Positions 9,724 to 17,490 of a stretch of 64,000 nucleotides of DNA are shown one piece after another; within the stretch, counting starts at the first letter, position 1, and every line of letters begins with the position of its first letter. Both the position numbers and the translations under genes were made by a program. Under the pieces are notes generated by a model that saw only the letters and a list, made by a program, of their open reading frames with translations, was not told the DNA's origin and did no database searches. The stretch comes from Prolixibacter sp. SD074 (GTDB taxonomy: Bacteria; Bacteroidota; Bacteroidia; Bacteroidales; Prolixibacteraceae). Location of the stretch: positions 1,231,001 to 1,295,000 of the forward strand of contig NZ_BLAW01000001.1 of the NCBI RefSeq assembly GCF_009617895.1, given 5' to 3'.

Positions 9724-12700
9724 TTAAAAGTTTAGATTCAAACCAAAACTATAAACGGTAGACAAAGGATATGTTGAGTAATTAACACCACCAAATATAG
9801 GACCTCCGGTAACTTCAGGTGAAGTACCAGAATATTTCGTGAACGTGTGAATGTTTTCACCGGATACATATAATCTCAGTTTTTTGATGCCCATCTTAGA
9901 AAGAATTTTTGCATTAAAGGTATAACCAAGTTGAATGTTCTTTAACCTGAGATAGCTGCCACTCTCAACAAAAAACGAACTATTTTGAGTGGTATTTGCT
10001 AACACGGCAGACGGAAATGTATTGGATGTTCCCTCGCCATGCCACCTGTTATCAAAAAAACGTTTTGTATAGTTTTCGCCTCCGAACCTCTCGATATCTA
10101 CGGCATTCACTAATTTATTGCCGGCAACGCCTTGTATGGCAATTGCTAAATCAAACCCTTTGTATCCCAAAGAAGCATCAAATCCATAAAAGAATGGAGG
10201 ATTAGGATTGCCCAAGAATGTTCGGTCCCTATCATCAATAATACCATCTTTGTTAAGGTCTTCAAATATTAAATCTCCAGGAAGAGCGCCTGAAACATGT
10301 GGTGTACTGGCTATTTGAGCAGTATTTTGGAAAACTCCAATAGCCTGAAGTCCATATATTTCCCCAACAGGATGGCCAAGTGTGCTATAAGTATAAGTAG
10401 CACTATAACCAGATGCTTTTCCATATATACCGGCTGCACTGGCAGCGCTAAGCGCTGTTACTTTATTTTGGTTGTAGGAAAAATTACCATTTAAACTATA
10501 ACTAAAATCTCTTTTATGGTCAGCCCATCCTAATGTAATTTCTAATCCGGAATTATTGATAGTAGCATTGTTTCCCCAAACTCCGCTTGTATTTAACCCT
10601 GTGCTGGGGAGGGCGCTGATTGGGAATATAGCATCCTTGGTATCACGACTATAATAATCTGCCGTTACAGAAAGACGGTTTTGAATTAATCTCACATCAA
10701 CACCTGCATCAAATTCGCTTACAGTTTCCCATTTTAAATTTGGATTAGCCAATTGGTTGATGGTAGCAATGGGAGAAACATCTGCAGTGGTACCGTTGTT
10801 TTGATTCGGTCCAAAAATAACTGCCCCATAATTATCTGTGAAGAGTGTCGGTACATAAATGTTTGATGGAATTATTCCATTCCCTATTAACCCCCAACTG
10901 GCACGGACTTTCAAAAAATCAATTTTTGATTTTTTCATAAATTCCTCAGAAGAAACTATCCACGCACCACCTACAGATGGGAATAAAGCGCTGCGGTTAT
11001 TTTTAGGAAATTTGGTTGAAATATCATTCCTCAAAGTGGCGTTAAATAAATATTTGCCTTTATAGTCATAGTTAATACGGCCAAAATAGGAGTTGGCAAC
11101 TGTCTTATCACCCCCATCAGAACTGGTAGTTGTGTATTTATCAGTTCTTCCGGGATAGCTCAAAAACAGATAACTGGAACTAATTTCGGGCAAATTCTGA
11201 AGTCCGCTGGCAGTTGCATTAAGGTTGTTGATTTGTTGCTCCTGATAAGACATACCACCCAATAGTTTCAAATGATGATCTTCGGCAATTGTCATGGAAT
11301 AGGTTACTGTATTATCCCAGTTGATATTTAAATTTTGGCCCCGGGTTTTGGTAAGAATATTTTGTTGCTGTGATTGATAAACAGAAACTTTATAAAGAGG
11401 AGAATATTTAATATAATTTACTTCTCCGGGATTTAAAGAAATACTGCTTTTTAAGGTTAAGTTTTTTAAAAGATCGAGTTCTGCATATCCGTTTAAAATA
11501 GCATTGAGCGCTGTTTGAAAAGAATTTTTGTCGTAGTAATGTGCTGCAGCTAAATTTATGACATTTTTAATGGAGGTCGGGTCAGTCCAGTTTCCATTTG
11601 CATCCTTTGGTTGAAAAATAGGTAATACCCTTTGTACTGAAGCCATGGAATTAGCTTGCGGGTTCGATTTAGCAGAAGATAATATTGTTGAAAATCCAAC
11701 CCTGAGTTTGTCATTGATCGAAACATCATATTTTGCCCTGAATCCGATTCTGGAATAATGATCGTCTTTTATTAAACCGTCATCCTTCAAATGACTAAAT
11801 CCAATACTGTATTTTGCGGAGCTTGTACCTCCCAAAATGGTCAGGTCCTGCGAATTGGTCACAATGTTATTATTAAGAATGTCATCATAGTAATTATGGG
11901 AAGAATACTTTGAAGGATCCAATTGACCGGAAGTAAGTCCCCGGTACTGAAGCGCTTCATTATACATTTGAATGTATTCCGGACCGTTAGCTATGTCAAC
12001 TATATTGGCGGCCTTTTTTATACCGACATAAGAATTAAATGAGATAGTAGGTTTGGAATCAGTGCCTTTTTTAGTTGTAATTAAAATTACGCCACCAGCG
12101 GCGCGAACACCATAAATAGCAGCGGAGGATGCATCTTTCAAAACGGTCACATTTTCGATATCGCCGGGCGCCAAGAACGAGATATTTGGTACAATTACTT
12201 CATCTACCACATATAACGGACCTGAGCCATCAGTTACAGTACCCAAGCCTCTAAGCCGAACCTGAGGACTGCTGCCCGGGGTTCCATTGTTGGTTATTTG
12301 AAGCCCGGCCACTTTTCCCTGCAATGCCTGTGTAACATTTTGCACTGTCTGACTGTTAATTTTGTCGGCTTCTACAGAAGCAACAGACCCAACTAAATCT
12401 TTTTTTCTCGAAGATCCATAACCAATTGCTACGACCTCCTCAATACCAACAGACTTATCAACAAGCGTCACATCAATAATTGTTTGATTTCCGACTTTAA
12501 TTTCCTGAGATTTCATCCCTACAAATGAAAAAACCAATGTCGTTTTGTCAGGTAAATCAGCAATAGAATATTTGCCATCGGAATCAGTGATCGTACCATG
12601 CGTAGTACCTTTAACCACAATTGTCACACCAGGCAGCGGTGCTCCTGACGAATCGGTGACCTTTCCTGTTACCCTTCCCTCTTGTTGAGCGGATGAAATC

Positions 12701-12825
12701 ACTGGGACAAGAATCAAAATTAAAATGAAAGCGTTAAAATGCAGGAGCCACAAAATTTTCTGCAAAGCCAAAGGTATCCCAACCAAGCGGCTTATTGCTC
12801 CCGTGTTAGTTTGATTTTTATTCAT
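9724..12825 (-). CDS. SusC/RagA-family TonB-dependent outer-membrane transporter
   Basis: A 1033-aa glycan importer. A long signal segment ends near residue 47 (VISSAQ). It is followed by a carboxypeptidase-regulatory-like domain (about 51-120; VTGKVTDSSGAPLPGVTIVV), the plug domain opening with EEVVAIGYGSSRKKDLVGSV (about 128-147), and a 22-strand barrel ending in Phe (FGLNLNF). It should import oligosaccharides bound by SusD using TonB energy. The ATG at 12825 is chosen because the signal segment follows directly. Upstream lie a promoter and an 18-bp palindrome identical to a LacI-type operator, so repression by the divergent LacI protein is likely. Confidence 0.95.
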   Translation of the reverse strand: MNKNQTNTGAISRLVGIPLALQKILWLLHFNAFILILILVPVISSAQQEGRVTGKVTDSSGAPLPGVTIVVKGTTHGTITDSDGKYSIADLPDKTTLVFSFVGMKSQEIKVGNQTIIDVTLVDKSVGIEEVVAIGYGSSRKKDLVGSVASVEADKINSQTVQNVTQALQGKVAGLQITNNGTPGSSPQVRLRGLGTVTDGSGPLYVVDEVIVPNISFLAPGDIENVTVLKDASSAAIYGVRAAGGVILITTKKGTDSKPTISFNSYVGIKKAANIVDIANGPEYIQMYNEALQYRGLTSGQLDPSKYSSHNYYDDILNNNIVTNSQDLTILGGTSSAKYSIGFSHLKDDGLIKDDHYSRIGFRAKYDVSINDKLRVGFSTILSSAKSNPQANSMASVQRVLPIFQPKDANGNWTDPTSIKNVINLAAAHYYDKNSFQTALNAILNGYAELDLLKNLTLKSSISLNPGEVNYIKYSPLYKVSVYQSQQQNILTKTRGQNLNINWDNTVTYSMTIAEDHHLKLLGGMSYQEQQINNLNATASGLQNLPEISSSYLFLSYPGRTDKYTTTSSDGGDKTVANSYFGRINYDYKGKYLFNATLRNDISTKFPKNNRSALFPSVGGAWIVSSEEFMKKSKIDFLKVRASWGLIGNGIIPSNIYVPTLFTDNYGAVIFGPNQNNGTTADVSPIATINQLANPNLKWETVSEFDAGVDVRLIQNRLSVTADYYSRDTKDAIFPISALPSTGLNTSGVWGNNATINNSGLEITLGWADHKRDFSYSLNGNFSYNQNKVTALSAASAAGIYGKASGYSATYTYSTLGHPVGEIYGLQAIGVFQNTAQIASTPHVSGALPGDLIFEDLNKDGIIDDRDRTFLGNPNPPFFYGFDASLGYKGFDLAIAIQGVAGNKLVNAVDIERFGGENYTKRFFDNRWHGEGTSNTFPSAVLANTTQNSSFFVESGSYLRLKNIQLGYTFNAKILSKMGIKKLRLYVSGENIHTFTKYSGTSPEVTGGPIFGGVNYSTYPLSTVYSFGLNLNF

Positions 12826-12865
12826 GATTGAATCATTTAAGTGATTAGTTTCAGACTATTCGAAG

Positions 12866-12907
12866 CAAACTTAGAGAATAAAAATTATTTGCACAAACGT
12901 TTGTGCA
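12866..12907 (-). promoter_or_regulatory. susC promoter with LacI operator over its -33 element
   Basis: On the minus strand TTTG (12897-12894), a 20-bp spacer and TAAGTTTG (12873-12866) form a Bacteroidota promoter of the TTTG...TAnnTTTG type. The -33 TTTG lies inside a perfect 18-bp palindrome, TGCACAAACGTTTGTGCA (12890-12907), with the central CG typical of LacI-family operators. A bound repressor would directly block the promoter. Confidence 0.75.
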
Positions 12908-13058
12908 TTATTTTTTAAGTTTTATGTCATGAGAAAATTTGAATTAACCGGGTCAAATCCTCTAAGCACCCCGTATCAATGCATCCTTTAATACTTTTAT
13001 CGATTTTAATATTTTTTAAATAAATGAAAGTTTTCTTTAAGGAAATGAATTTTATATC

Positions 13059-13082
13059 TATATTTGTATAAACGTTTGTGCA
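13059..13082 (+). promoter_or_regulatory. lacI-type gene promoter -7 box and autoregulatory operator
   Basis: TATATTTG (13059-13066) matches the -7 consensus TAnnTTTG. It overlaps an 18-bp operator copy at 13065-13082 (TGTATAAACGTTTGTGCA) that differs from the susC palindrome at two bases. It ends 6 bp before the regulator's start codon, so autoregulation is likely. A good -33 element is not obvious. Confidence 0.65.
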
Positions 13083-13088
13083 AATAGA

Positions 13089-14105
13089 ATGACTAAACAA
13101 AAAGTAAATATTACAGACATTGCTGACAAGACAGGACTCTCTGTTACAACTGTTTCAAGAGTATTAAGTGGTAAAGCTGAAAAATACAGAATTGGAGAAA
13201 AATCTCAGAAAAAGATACGAGAAGCGGCAAAAGAGTTAAATTATATACCAAATCATTTTGCTGCAAATTTGAGGTCTGGTCGTAGTGAAACGATTGCCTT
13301 AATAGTACCTTCTCTAAATAATCCATTCTTCGCTGGGATTGCCAGTGAAATAAATGCAGAGGTGCGAAAGTTCGGTTACATCACGATTATTGGCGATAGT
13401 GATGAAAATCTGGAAATCGAAAAAACCGAATTGCAGCAGATGATGGCAAGAAATATTGAAGGATTAGTGATTGTACCTTGTGGTAATCAGTCGGATCATA
13501 TTAAATCATTATATGATCAAGGACTTCCAATTGTCTGTATTGACAGGTATTTTGAAGACCTTGATATGCCATACGTTTCTACTGATAATTACGATGGTGC
13601 TTTCTCCGCAACTAAACACCTGATAGAGAATGGTCATAAAACGATTGCTTGTATTCAAGGTGTTGAAGAATCTACCCCAAATAGACTCAGGGTCAAGGGA
13701 TTTATTGATGCCATGCAGGAATCTGGTTTGAATAGCTTTAATGTTGTTGGTGATGATTTCACAATTCAAAACGGTTATCTGGAAACTAAACTCTTACTCC
13801 AGCAAAGAGAAAAACCAACTGCGATATTCACGCTGAGTAATATGATTGCATTGGGATGTATGAATGCATTGTTGGAAGAAAATGTTCGTATTCCGGATGA
13901 GATTTCATTAATAACATTTGATGATCACCCTTATCTTGATTATTTATCTACGCCGCTTTCATGTATTGCCCAACCAGTTAGTAGTATCAGTAAAATTGCG
14001 ATAAAATTACTCTTGTCAAAACTCAACAATAAGGATATTAAGACCGACCAGATTCTCCTTAAACCCAGTATGAAATTAAAAAAGTCTGTTAAAAGGATTA
14101 ATTAA
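13089..14105 (+). CDS. LacI-family transcriptional regulator
   Basis: A 338-aa regulator. The helix-turn-helix occupies about residues 5-27 (ITDIADKTGLSVTTVSRVLS), followed by the hinge helix (about 48-62; NYIPNHFAANLRSGRS) and a periplasmic-binding-protein-like sugar-sensing domain (from about 65). It is divergent from the susC operon, with operator copies at both promoters, so it most likely represses the sugar locus until an effector sugar binds. The inducer cannot be read, although the GH127 gene suggests an arabinose-containing glycan. Convergent with the EamA gene downstream. Confidence 0.92.
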   Translation: MTKQKVNITDIADKTGLSVTTVSRVLSGKAEKYRIGEKSQKKIREAAKELNYIPNHFAANLRSGRSETIALIVPSLNNPFFAGIASEINAEVRKFGYITIIGDSDENLEIEKTELQQMMARNIEGLVIVPCGNQSDHIKSLYDQGLPIVCIDRYFEDLDMPYVSTDNYDGAFSATKHLIENGHKTIACIQGVEESTPNRLRVKGFIDAMQESGLNSFNVVGDDFTIQNGYLETKLLLQQREKPTAIFTLSNMIALGCMNALLEENVRIPDEISLITFDDHPYLDYLSTPLSCIAQPVSSISKIAIKLLLSKLNNKDIKTDQILLKPSMKLKKSVKRIN

Positions 14106-14247
14106 GTGCCTTTAATCCAATACTCGTTAAATAATTAAGCGGCAATTGTGCCATAATATATAAGTTCATTGATATGATTTCGATTTTTAGCAGAGTATGA
14201 ATTTAAAGAAAATCAGCAGACCCTATGGTAAAGACAACAACCGTTTT

Positions 14248-15288
14248 TTATTCATGTTTATGCCTATGATGCAAATCCGGATAATGCGGATGGGTGTGCG
14301 TTAAAGATTGATGAGTATGCATATGAGAATGTCCTTTCGCCGGATTTATGCTCTCATCGTCATGGCTATGGTCGTGGTGTTCGTCGTTATGTTTATGATA
14401 ATGGATATGTTCAAGCATCTCATGTGTGTGTTGATGTTTGTGTGAAATCATATTGATCACAACAACGGCAAGAATTAAAAGCAAAAGGGAAATTACATGT
14501 GTCCAGTGAAAACTATCCTGAAAAAAGATATATGATAAAATCACGCCCCATAAAGGTGCTGTCGCGAATAATATTTGCCCCCTTGTTGCACCAATGTTTT
14601 GTGCTGAGATCACATAAAGTACAATACTAAATCCATAAGAAAAACCGCCGACAATCAGCGCTGCGGCAACAATATTAAATGCAATAGAAGACGCAGATAT
14701 TGAAACGCCGATTGCCAGGTTGACAATGCCTGCCATTAATCCTTTAACAAAAGTTACCGCCTGAGGGGTAGCTCCATCGGTTAGTGCCGTAAGGTGGTTA
14801 TCGATCCCCCAACAAAAACAAGCAGCTGTTATTAATAAAGCTGAAGTTAGTCCGCTTACACCTTCGCCAAATGATGTTGCAACTCCGGCAAAAACCGTTA
14901 GAATCACTCCTATCCACGTAAATTTATCAAGGCTGTCCTTAAAAAACAGAACACCTAAAACAGCCGTAGCAACAAGTTCCATATTTAACCAAATTGAAAC
15001 AGAGGCCGCATTGGCTGCCCGCAAACCAACCAATAATAATAATGGGCCCAACAATCCGCCGAACAATATAATCCCGGATGTTCTTACTAAATTACTTTTA
15101 CTGAAAAGCAGTTTAATCTGGCCCCCCGTTTTCATTATCGATGGAATCATTGCAATTCCTGCACCCAGGTACAACAAACCAGCTAACTGAAAAGAGTTTA
15201 AATGGGCCAAAAGTAGTTTACTAAATGGCGTTGCAACCCCAAATAGGAACCCCGAAAGTAATCCTGCTATTATTGCCGTCTTTTTCAC
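14248..15288 (-). CDS. EamA/DMT-family transporter with histidine-rich tail
   Basis: A 346-aa inner-membrane protein starting with GTG at 15288 (GTG AAA AAG); an ATG 8 bp upstream is out of frame. Two EamA repeats give about ten membrane helices (about 5-280). The last 65 residues are soluble and contain more than twenty histidines in runs such as HKHQHTHEMLEHIHYHKH. DMT transporters move small metabolites or ions. A His-rich tail typically binds Ni, Zn, Co or Cu, and the gene neighbours a copper-type efflux operon, so metal-linked transport is the best guess. Substrate and direction are not proven. Confidence 0.8.
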   Translation of the reverse strand: MKKTAIIAGLLSGFLFGVATPFSKLLLAHLNSFQLAGLLYLGAGIAMIPSIMKTGGQIKLLFSKSNLVRTSGIILFGGLLGPLLLLVGLRAANAASVSIWLNMELVATAVLGVLFFKDSLDKFTWIGVILTVFAGVATSFGEGVSGLTSALLITAACFCWGIDNHLTALTDGATPQAVTFVKGLMAGIVNLAIGVSISASSIAFNIVAAALIVGGFSYGFSIVLYVISAQNIGATRGQILFATAPLWGVILSYIFFQDSFHWTHVISLLLLILAVVVINMISHKHQHTHEMLEHIHYHKHNDEHHDHSHDDESINPAKGHSHMHTHQSLTHTHPHYPDLHHRHKHE

Positions 15289-15594
15289 CTGTCATTTAAT
15301 CATGTTGCAACCTCCACCACCTTTCCACGGCTGTTGCCAACTAGTTTGTACCAACATGGTTGTTACACCCCAATAATGGGATGTATTGTGCTGGGTCTTC
15401 GAAAAGCTCAGCCATCGTAAATAAACAAATTAATTTTCATTTAAATACTTCGGCGTTTGGGAGATGAGACGAAATGGAGAATCGCGTCGATAGACCTTAC
15501 ACGCTGACAGGTTTGCCTGCTGTTCTTATGCCACTGTCAGGGTTTTCAACCACTGACGGGGCGGTCGGCTACCCTGTCGGTGGTCGGAGGCACC

Positions 15595-15700
15595 TTAACA
15601 GAGCCGTGTAAAATTCTGTGCCGCCTTCTTTCCTTCGCTGCTGATACTGACCGGAAGGCTGCCTGGATCGCCCAACCGGACGATCTTACGATCTGCCGGT
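15595..15700 (-). pseudogene. Remnant of an HU-like DNA-binding protein
   Basis: On the minus strand about 30 residues, including DRKIVRLGDPGSLPVSISSE, match the conserved DGKIVRLGDFGSF.SISSEG segment of Bacteroidota HU-like proteins, then run to a stop at 15597-15595. The N-terminal half and the C-terminal KVRFRPGK part are missing. The 582-bp gene-free stretch 15289-15870 otherwise holds only the palindrome at 15780-15844. Confidence 0.45.
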
Positions 15701-15779
15701 GAACTGTTCATAACATACACCATGCCATAGGCAAGGGCCCGGAACCACGTAGCATCATGTTTCCACAGTTAGAAAAAAA

Positions 15780-15844
15780 GAGGGTGTCCTAAAAGTTGAA
15801 TTGGAAAATTAACACTTTTCCAATTCAACTTTTAGGACACCCTC
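15780..15844. terminator. Perfect 29-bp inverted repeat, terminator or miniature IS relic
   Basis: Arms 15780-15808 and 15816-15844 are perfectly complementary with a 7-nt loop. The arms begin GAGGGTGTCCTAAAAGTTGA. On the minus strand the hairpin lies 26 bp past the HMA gene stop and is followed by seven T, so it should terminate that operon. The arm sequence also resembles transposon terminal repeats, so a MITE-like origin is possible. Confidence 0.6.
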
Positions 15845-15870
15845 ACTACAATTATCAAGAATAAAAATCG

Positions 15871-16233
15871 TTATTTTTTCTTATCAGGATACATAGCCCG
15901 ATCGTATTTGCAGCAACCGGGAAGTCCGGCGTAAACCGAATCGGATGCCTTATCGAACTGGGTATCGTGCCCCACTTTGGCAATCGCTTTACTAATGCTC
16001 TTCTCATTGGTTTTCGAAGGATTGTATGTCACCGCCAGCATCTCCGTTTTCATGTTCCAATCGGCTTTGGCTACTCCATTAACACTCTTCGCAGCGCCTT
16101 CGATGCGTGCCTTACAGGAACCACATTTCCCGTATACTTTAAACGTGTCGGTTTTCTGCGCGTTGTCGGCAAACAAAGACTGCGCACCAATCATTAAAAT
16201 TCCAAAAATCAACGTTACTACTGCTTTTTTCAT
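15871..16233 (-). CDS. Periplasmic heavy-metal-associated (HMA, MerP-like) protein
   Basis: A 120-aa protein starting at the ATG 16233, because a clear signal peptide follows (MKKAVVTLIFGILMIGAQSL). Longer frames reaching upstream lack one. The HMA domain has the metal site GKCGSCK (C37 and C40) and ends with PGCCKYDRAMYPDKKK, which may add two Cys ligands. HMA proteins bind Cu(I) or Hg(II) and pass it to partners. As last gene of the Cus-like operon it is probably a periplasmic copper chaperone. Confidence 0.85.
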   Translation of the reverse strand: MKKAVVTLIFGILMIGAQSLFADNAQKTDTFKVYGKCGSCKARIEGAAKSVNGVAKADWNMKTEMLAVTYNPSKTNEKSISKAIAKVGHDTQFDKASDSVYAGLPGCCKYDRAMYPDKKK

Positions 16234-16258
16234 GTGTCTGCTTTTAAATAAATAACTA

Positions 16259-16513
16259 TTATTGTAAGTCTTTCTTTTTTTGTTCAAACTCCTCCTTATC
16301 GATTTCTCCACGTGCATAACGCTCCTTCAGGATATCAACCGGTGATTTTCCATCCTGTGAAGCAGCGGGAGAATGAGGATAATGATAGGGCTGATGCGTT
16401 CCGGTTGCCCGGATTAACAGCCAAACAAGGCCAATGATGAACAGCAGGCCGATGATCCAGCCCCAACCCATTCCAAAGCCCATTCCGTACATATTTCCAA
16501 ATCCGTGCATCAT
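16259..16513 (-). CDS. Small membrane protein with SHOCT domain
   Basis: An 84-aa protein with a Met/Gly-rich start (MMHGFGNMYGMGFGMGWGW), one membrane helix (about 18-38) and a C-terminal SHOCT motif (about 57-84; DILKERYARGEIDKEEFEQK). SHOCT modules occur in many small membrane proteins and their function is poorly defined. The Met-rich N-terminus could bind copper, in keeping with the operon. Two adjacent ATG codons open the frame. Confidence 0.8.
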   Translation of the reverse strand: MMHGFGNMYGMGFGMGWGWIIGLLFIIGLVWLLIRATGTHQPYHYPHSPAASQDGKSPVDILKERYARGEIDKEEFEQKKKDLQ

Positions 16514-16577
16514 GATAAACCTCCATTTCTTATTCGTTAATAACTTCTAAACTGTCATTATCTTGAAGAAAACTTTC

Positions 16578-16964
16578 CTAAAGCGAAGCAACCACCCTTT
16601 CCAGTTTTCTTAAAATATCCGTTGAAATACAGAATAAATCGTCGTTCTCAACTGCCTGCATCGAAGCGACCGGATTAACTGCCGCCACTTCAATTTCTCC
16701 GCTTTCCAGCTCCTGAACCACCACGTTACAGGGCAGCATGGTCCCGATTTTGTCTTCCGATTCCAATGCCTGATAGGCAAACGGCGGATTACAGGCCCCC
16801 AGAATTTTGTATTTCCGGAAATCGACATCCAGTTTTTCTTTCAGCTTCTGCTGCATATCAATCTCAGTCAACACGCCAAAACCTTCTTTCTGCAAAGCTT
16901 CCGTAACCTTACCGATTACCTCGCCGAAGCTGCCATTTAGTTTTTTATCGATATAATATTTCAT
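16578..16964 (-). CDS. DUF302-family protein
   Basis: A 128-aa cytoplasmic protein of the DUF302 family. It shows the EALQKEGFGVLTEIDMQQ N-terminal segment, then YKILGACNPPFAYQAL and the MLPCNVVVQE strand. Function is unknown. Members often sit beside heavy-metal or redox genes, as here between the PII-like and SHOCT genes of the Cus-type operon. Confidence 0.85.
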   Translation of the reverse strand: MKYYIDKKLNGSFGEVIGKVTEALQKEGFGVLTEIDMQQKLKEKLDVDFRKYKILGACNPPFAYQALESEDKIGTMLPCNVVVQELESGEIEVAAVNPVASMQAVENDDLFCISTDILRKLERVVASL

Positions 16965-17110
16965 TGTTGCGTTTTTTTCATTTCAACTTCAGACGATAAA
17001 GTTATCGAGTAGCTGCTGTTAATGTGTTACATAATTCATCGAATGTTTTATATCATTTTAGGAATTAACACACTTTAGCATTTAAATTTCAGGTCTTCCA
17101 ACGTGGTTAT

Positions 17111-17452
17111 CTATATCGCCGAGATTCCGTTCTCATCGGTTCTCACTTTGTATACCTCTTCTACCGGCGAAACAATCACCATTCCATCTCCCCGGTAACC
17201 GGTCCGGCCATTCTTTCGAATAAGCTCCACCATCTCAGATACGCGTTCTTTTTCGACCAGGATTTCCAGTTTGACCACGCGATAGGCTTCAGCAAAAGGG
17301 TATTTACTGCTGATATGCTCATGTTCCTGGTCGGCATATCGGCCGGTTCCTTCACACTCCATCATCGTCATGCTGTGGAAACCGTTCTTCTCCAATGCGT
17401 GATAAACTTCTTCCATTTTCCGGTAGCGGATATATGCTTTGACAAGTCTCAT
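17111..17452 (-). CDS. PII-like signalling protein of the metal-efflux operon
   Basis: A 113-aa protein with the PII fold: MRLVKAYIRYRKMEEVYHAL at the start, then a T-loop-like region and the GRTGYRGDGMVIVSPVEEVY motif (about 82-101) that resembles the GxGDGKIFV B-loop of GlnK. PII-like proteins encoded beside HME-RND pumps are thought to sense small molecules or metal rather than nitrogen status. It starts 38 bp after cusB in the same direction. Nitrogen regulation is unlikely because no amtB or glutamine synthetase gene is nearby. Confidence 0.8.
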   Translation of the reverse strand: MRLVKAYIRYRKMEEVYHALEKNGFHSMTMMECEGTGRYADQEHEHISSKYPFAEAYRVVKLEILVEKERVSEMVELIRKNGRTGYRGDGMVIVSPVEEVYKVRTDENGISAI

Positions 17453-17490
17453 AATTTCATGCTTTTACTTTGAGAATGAATACCAAAATA

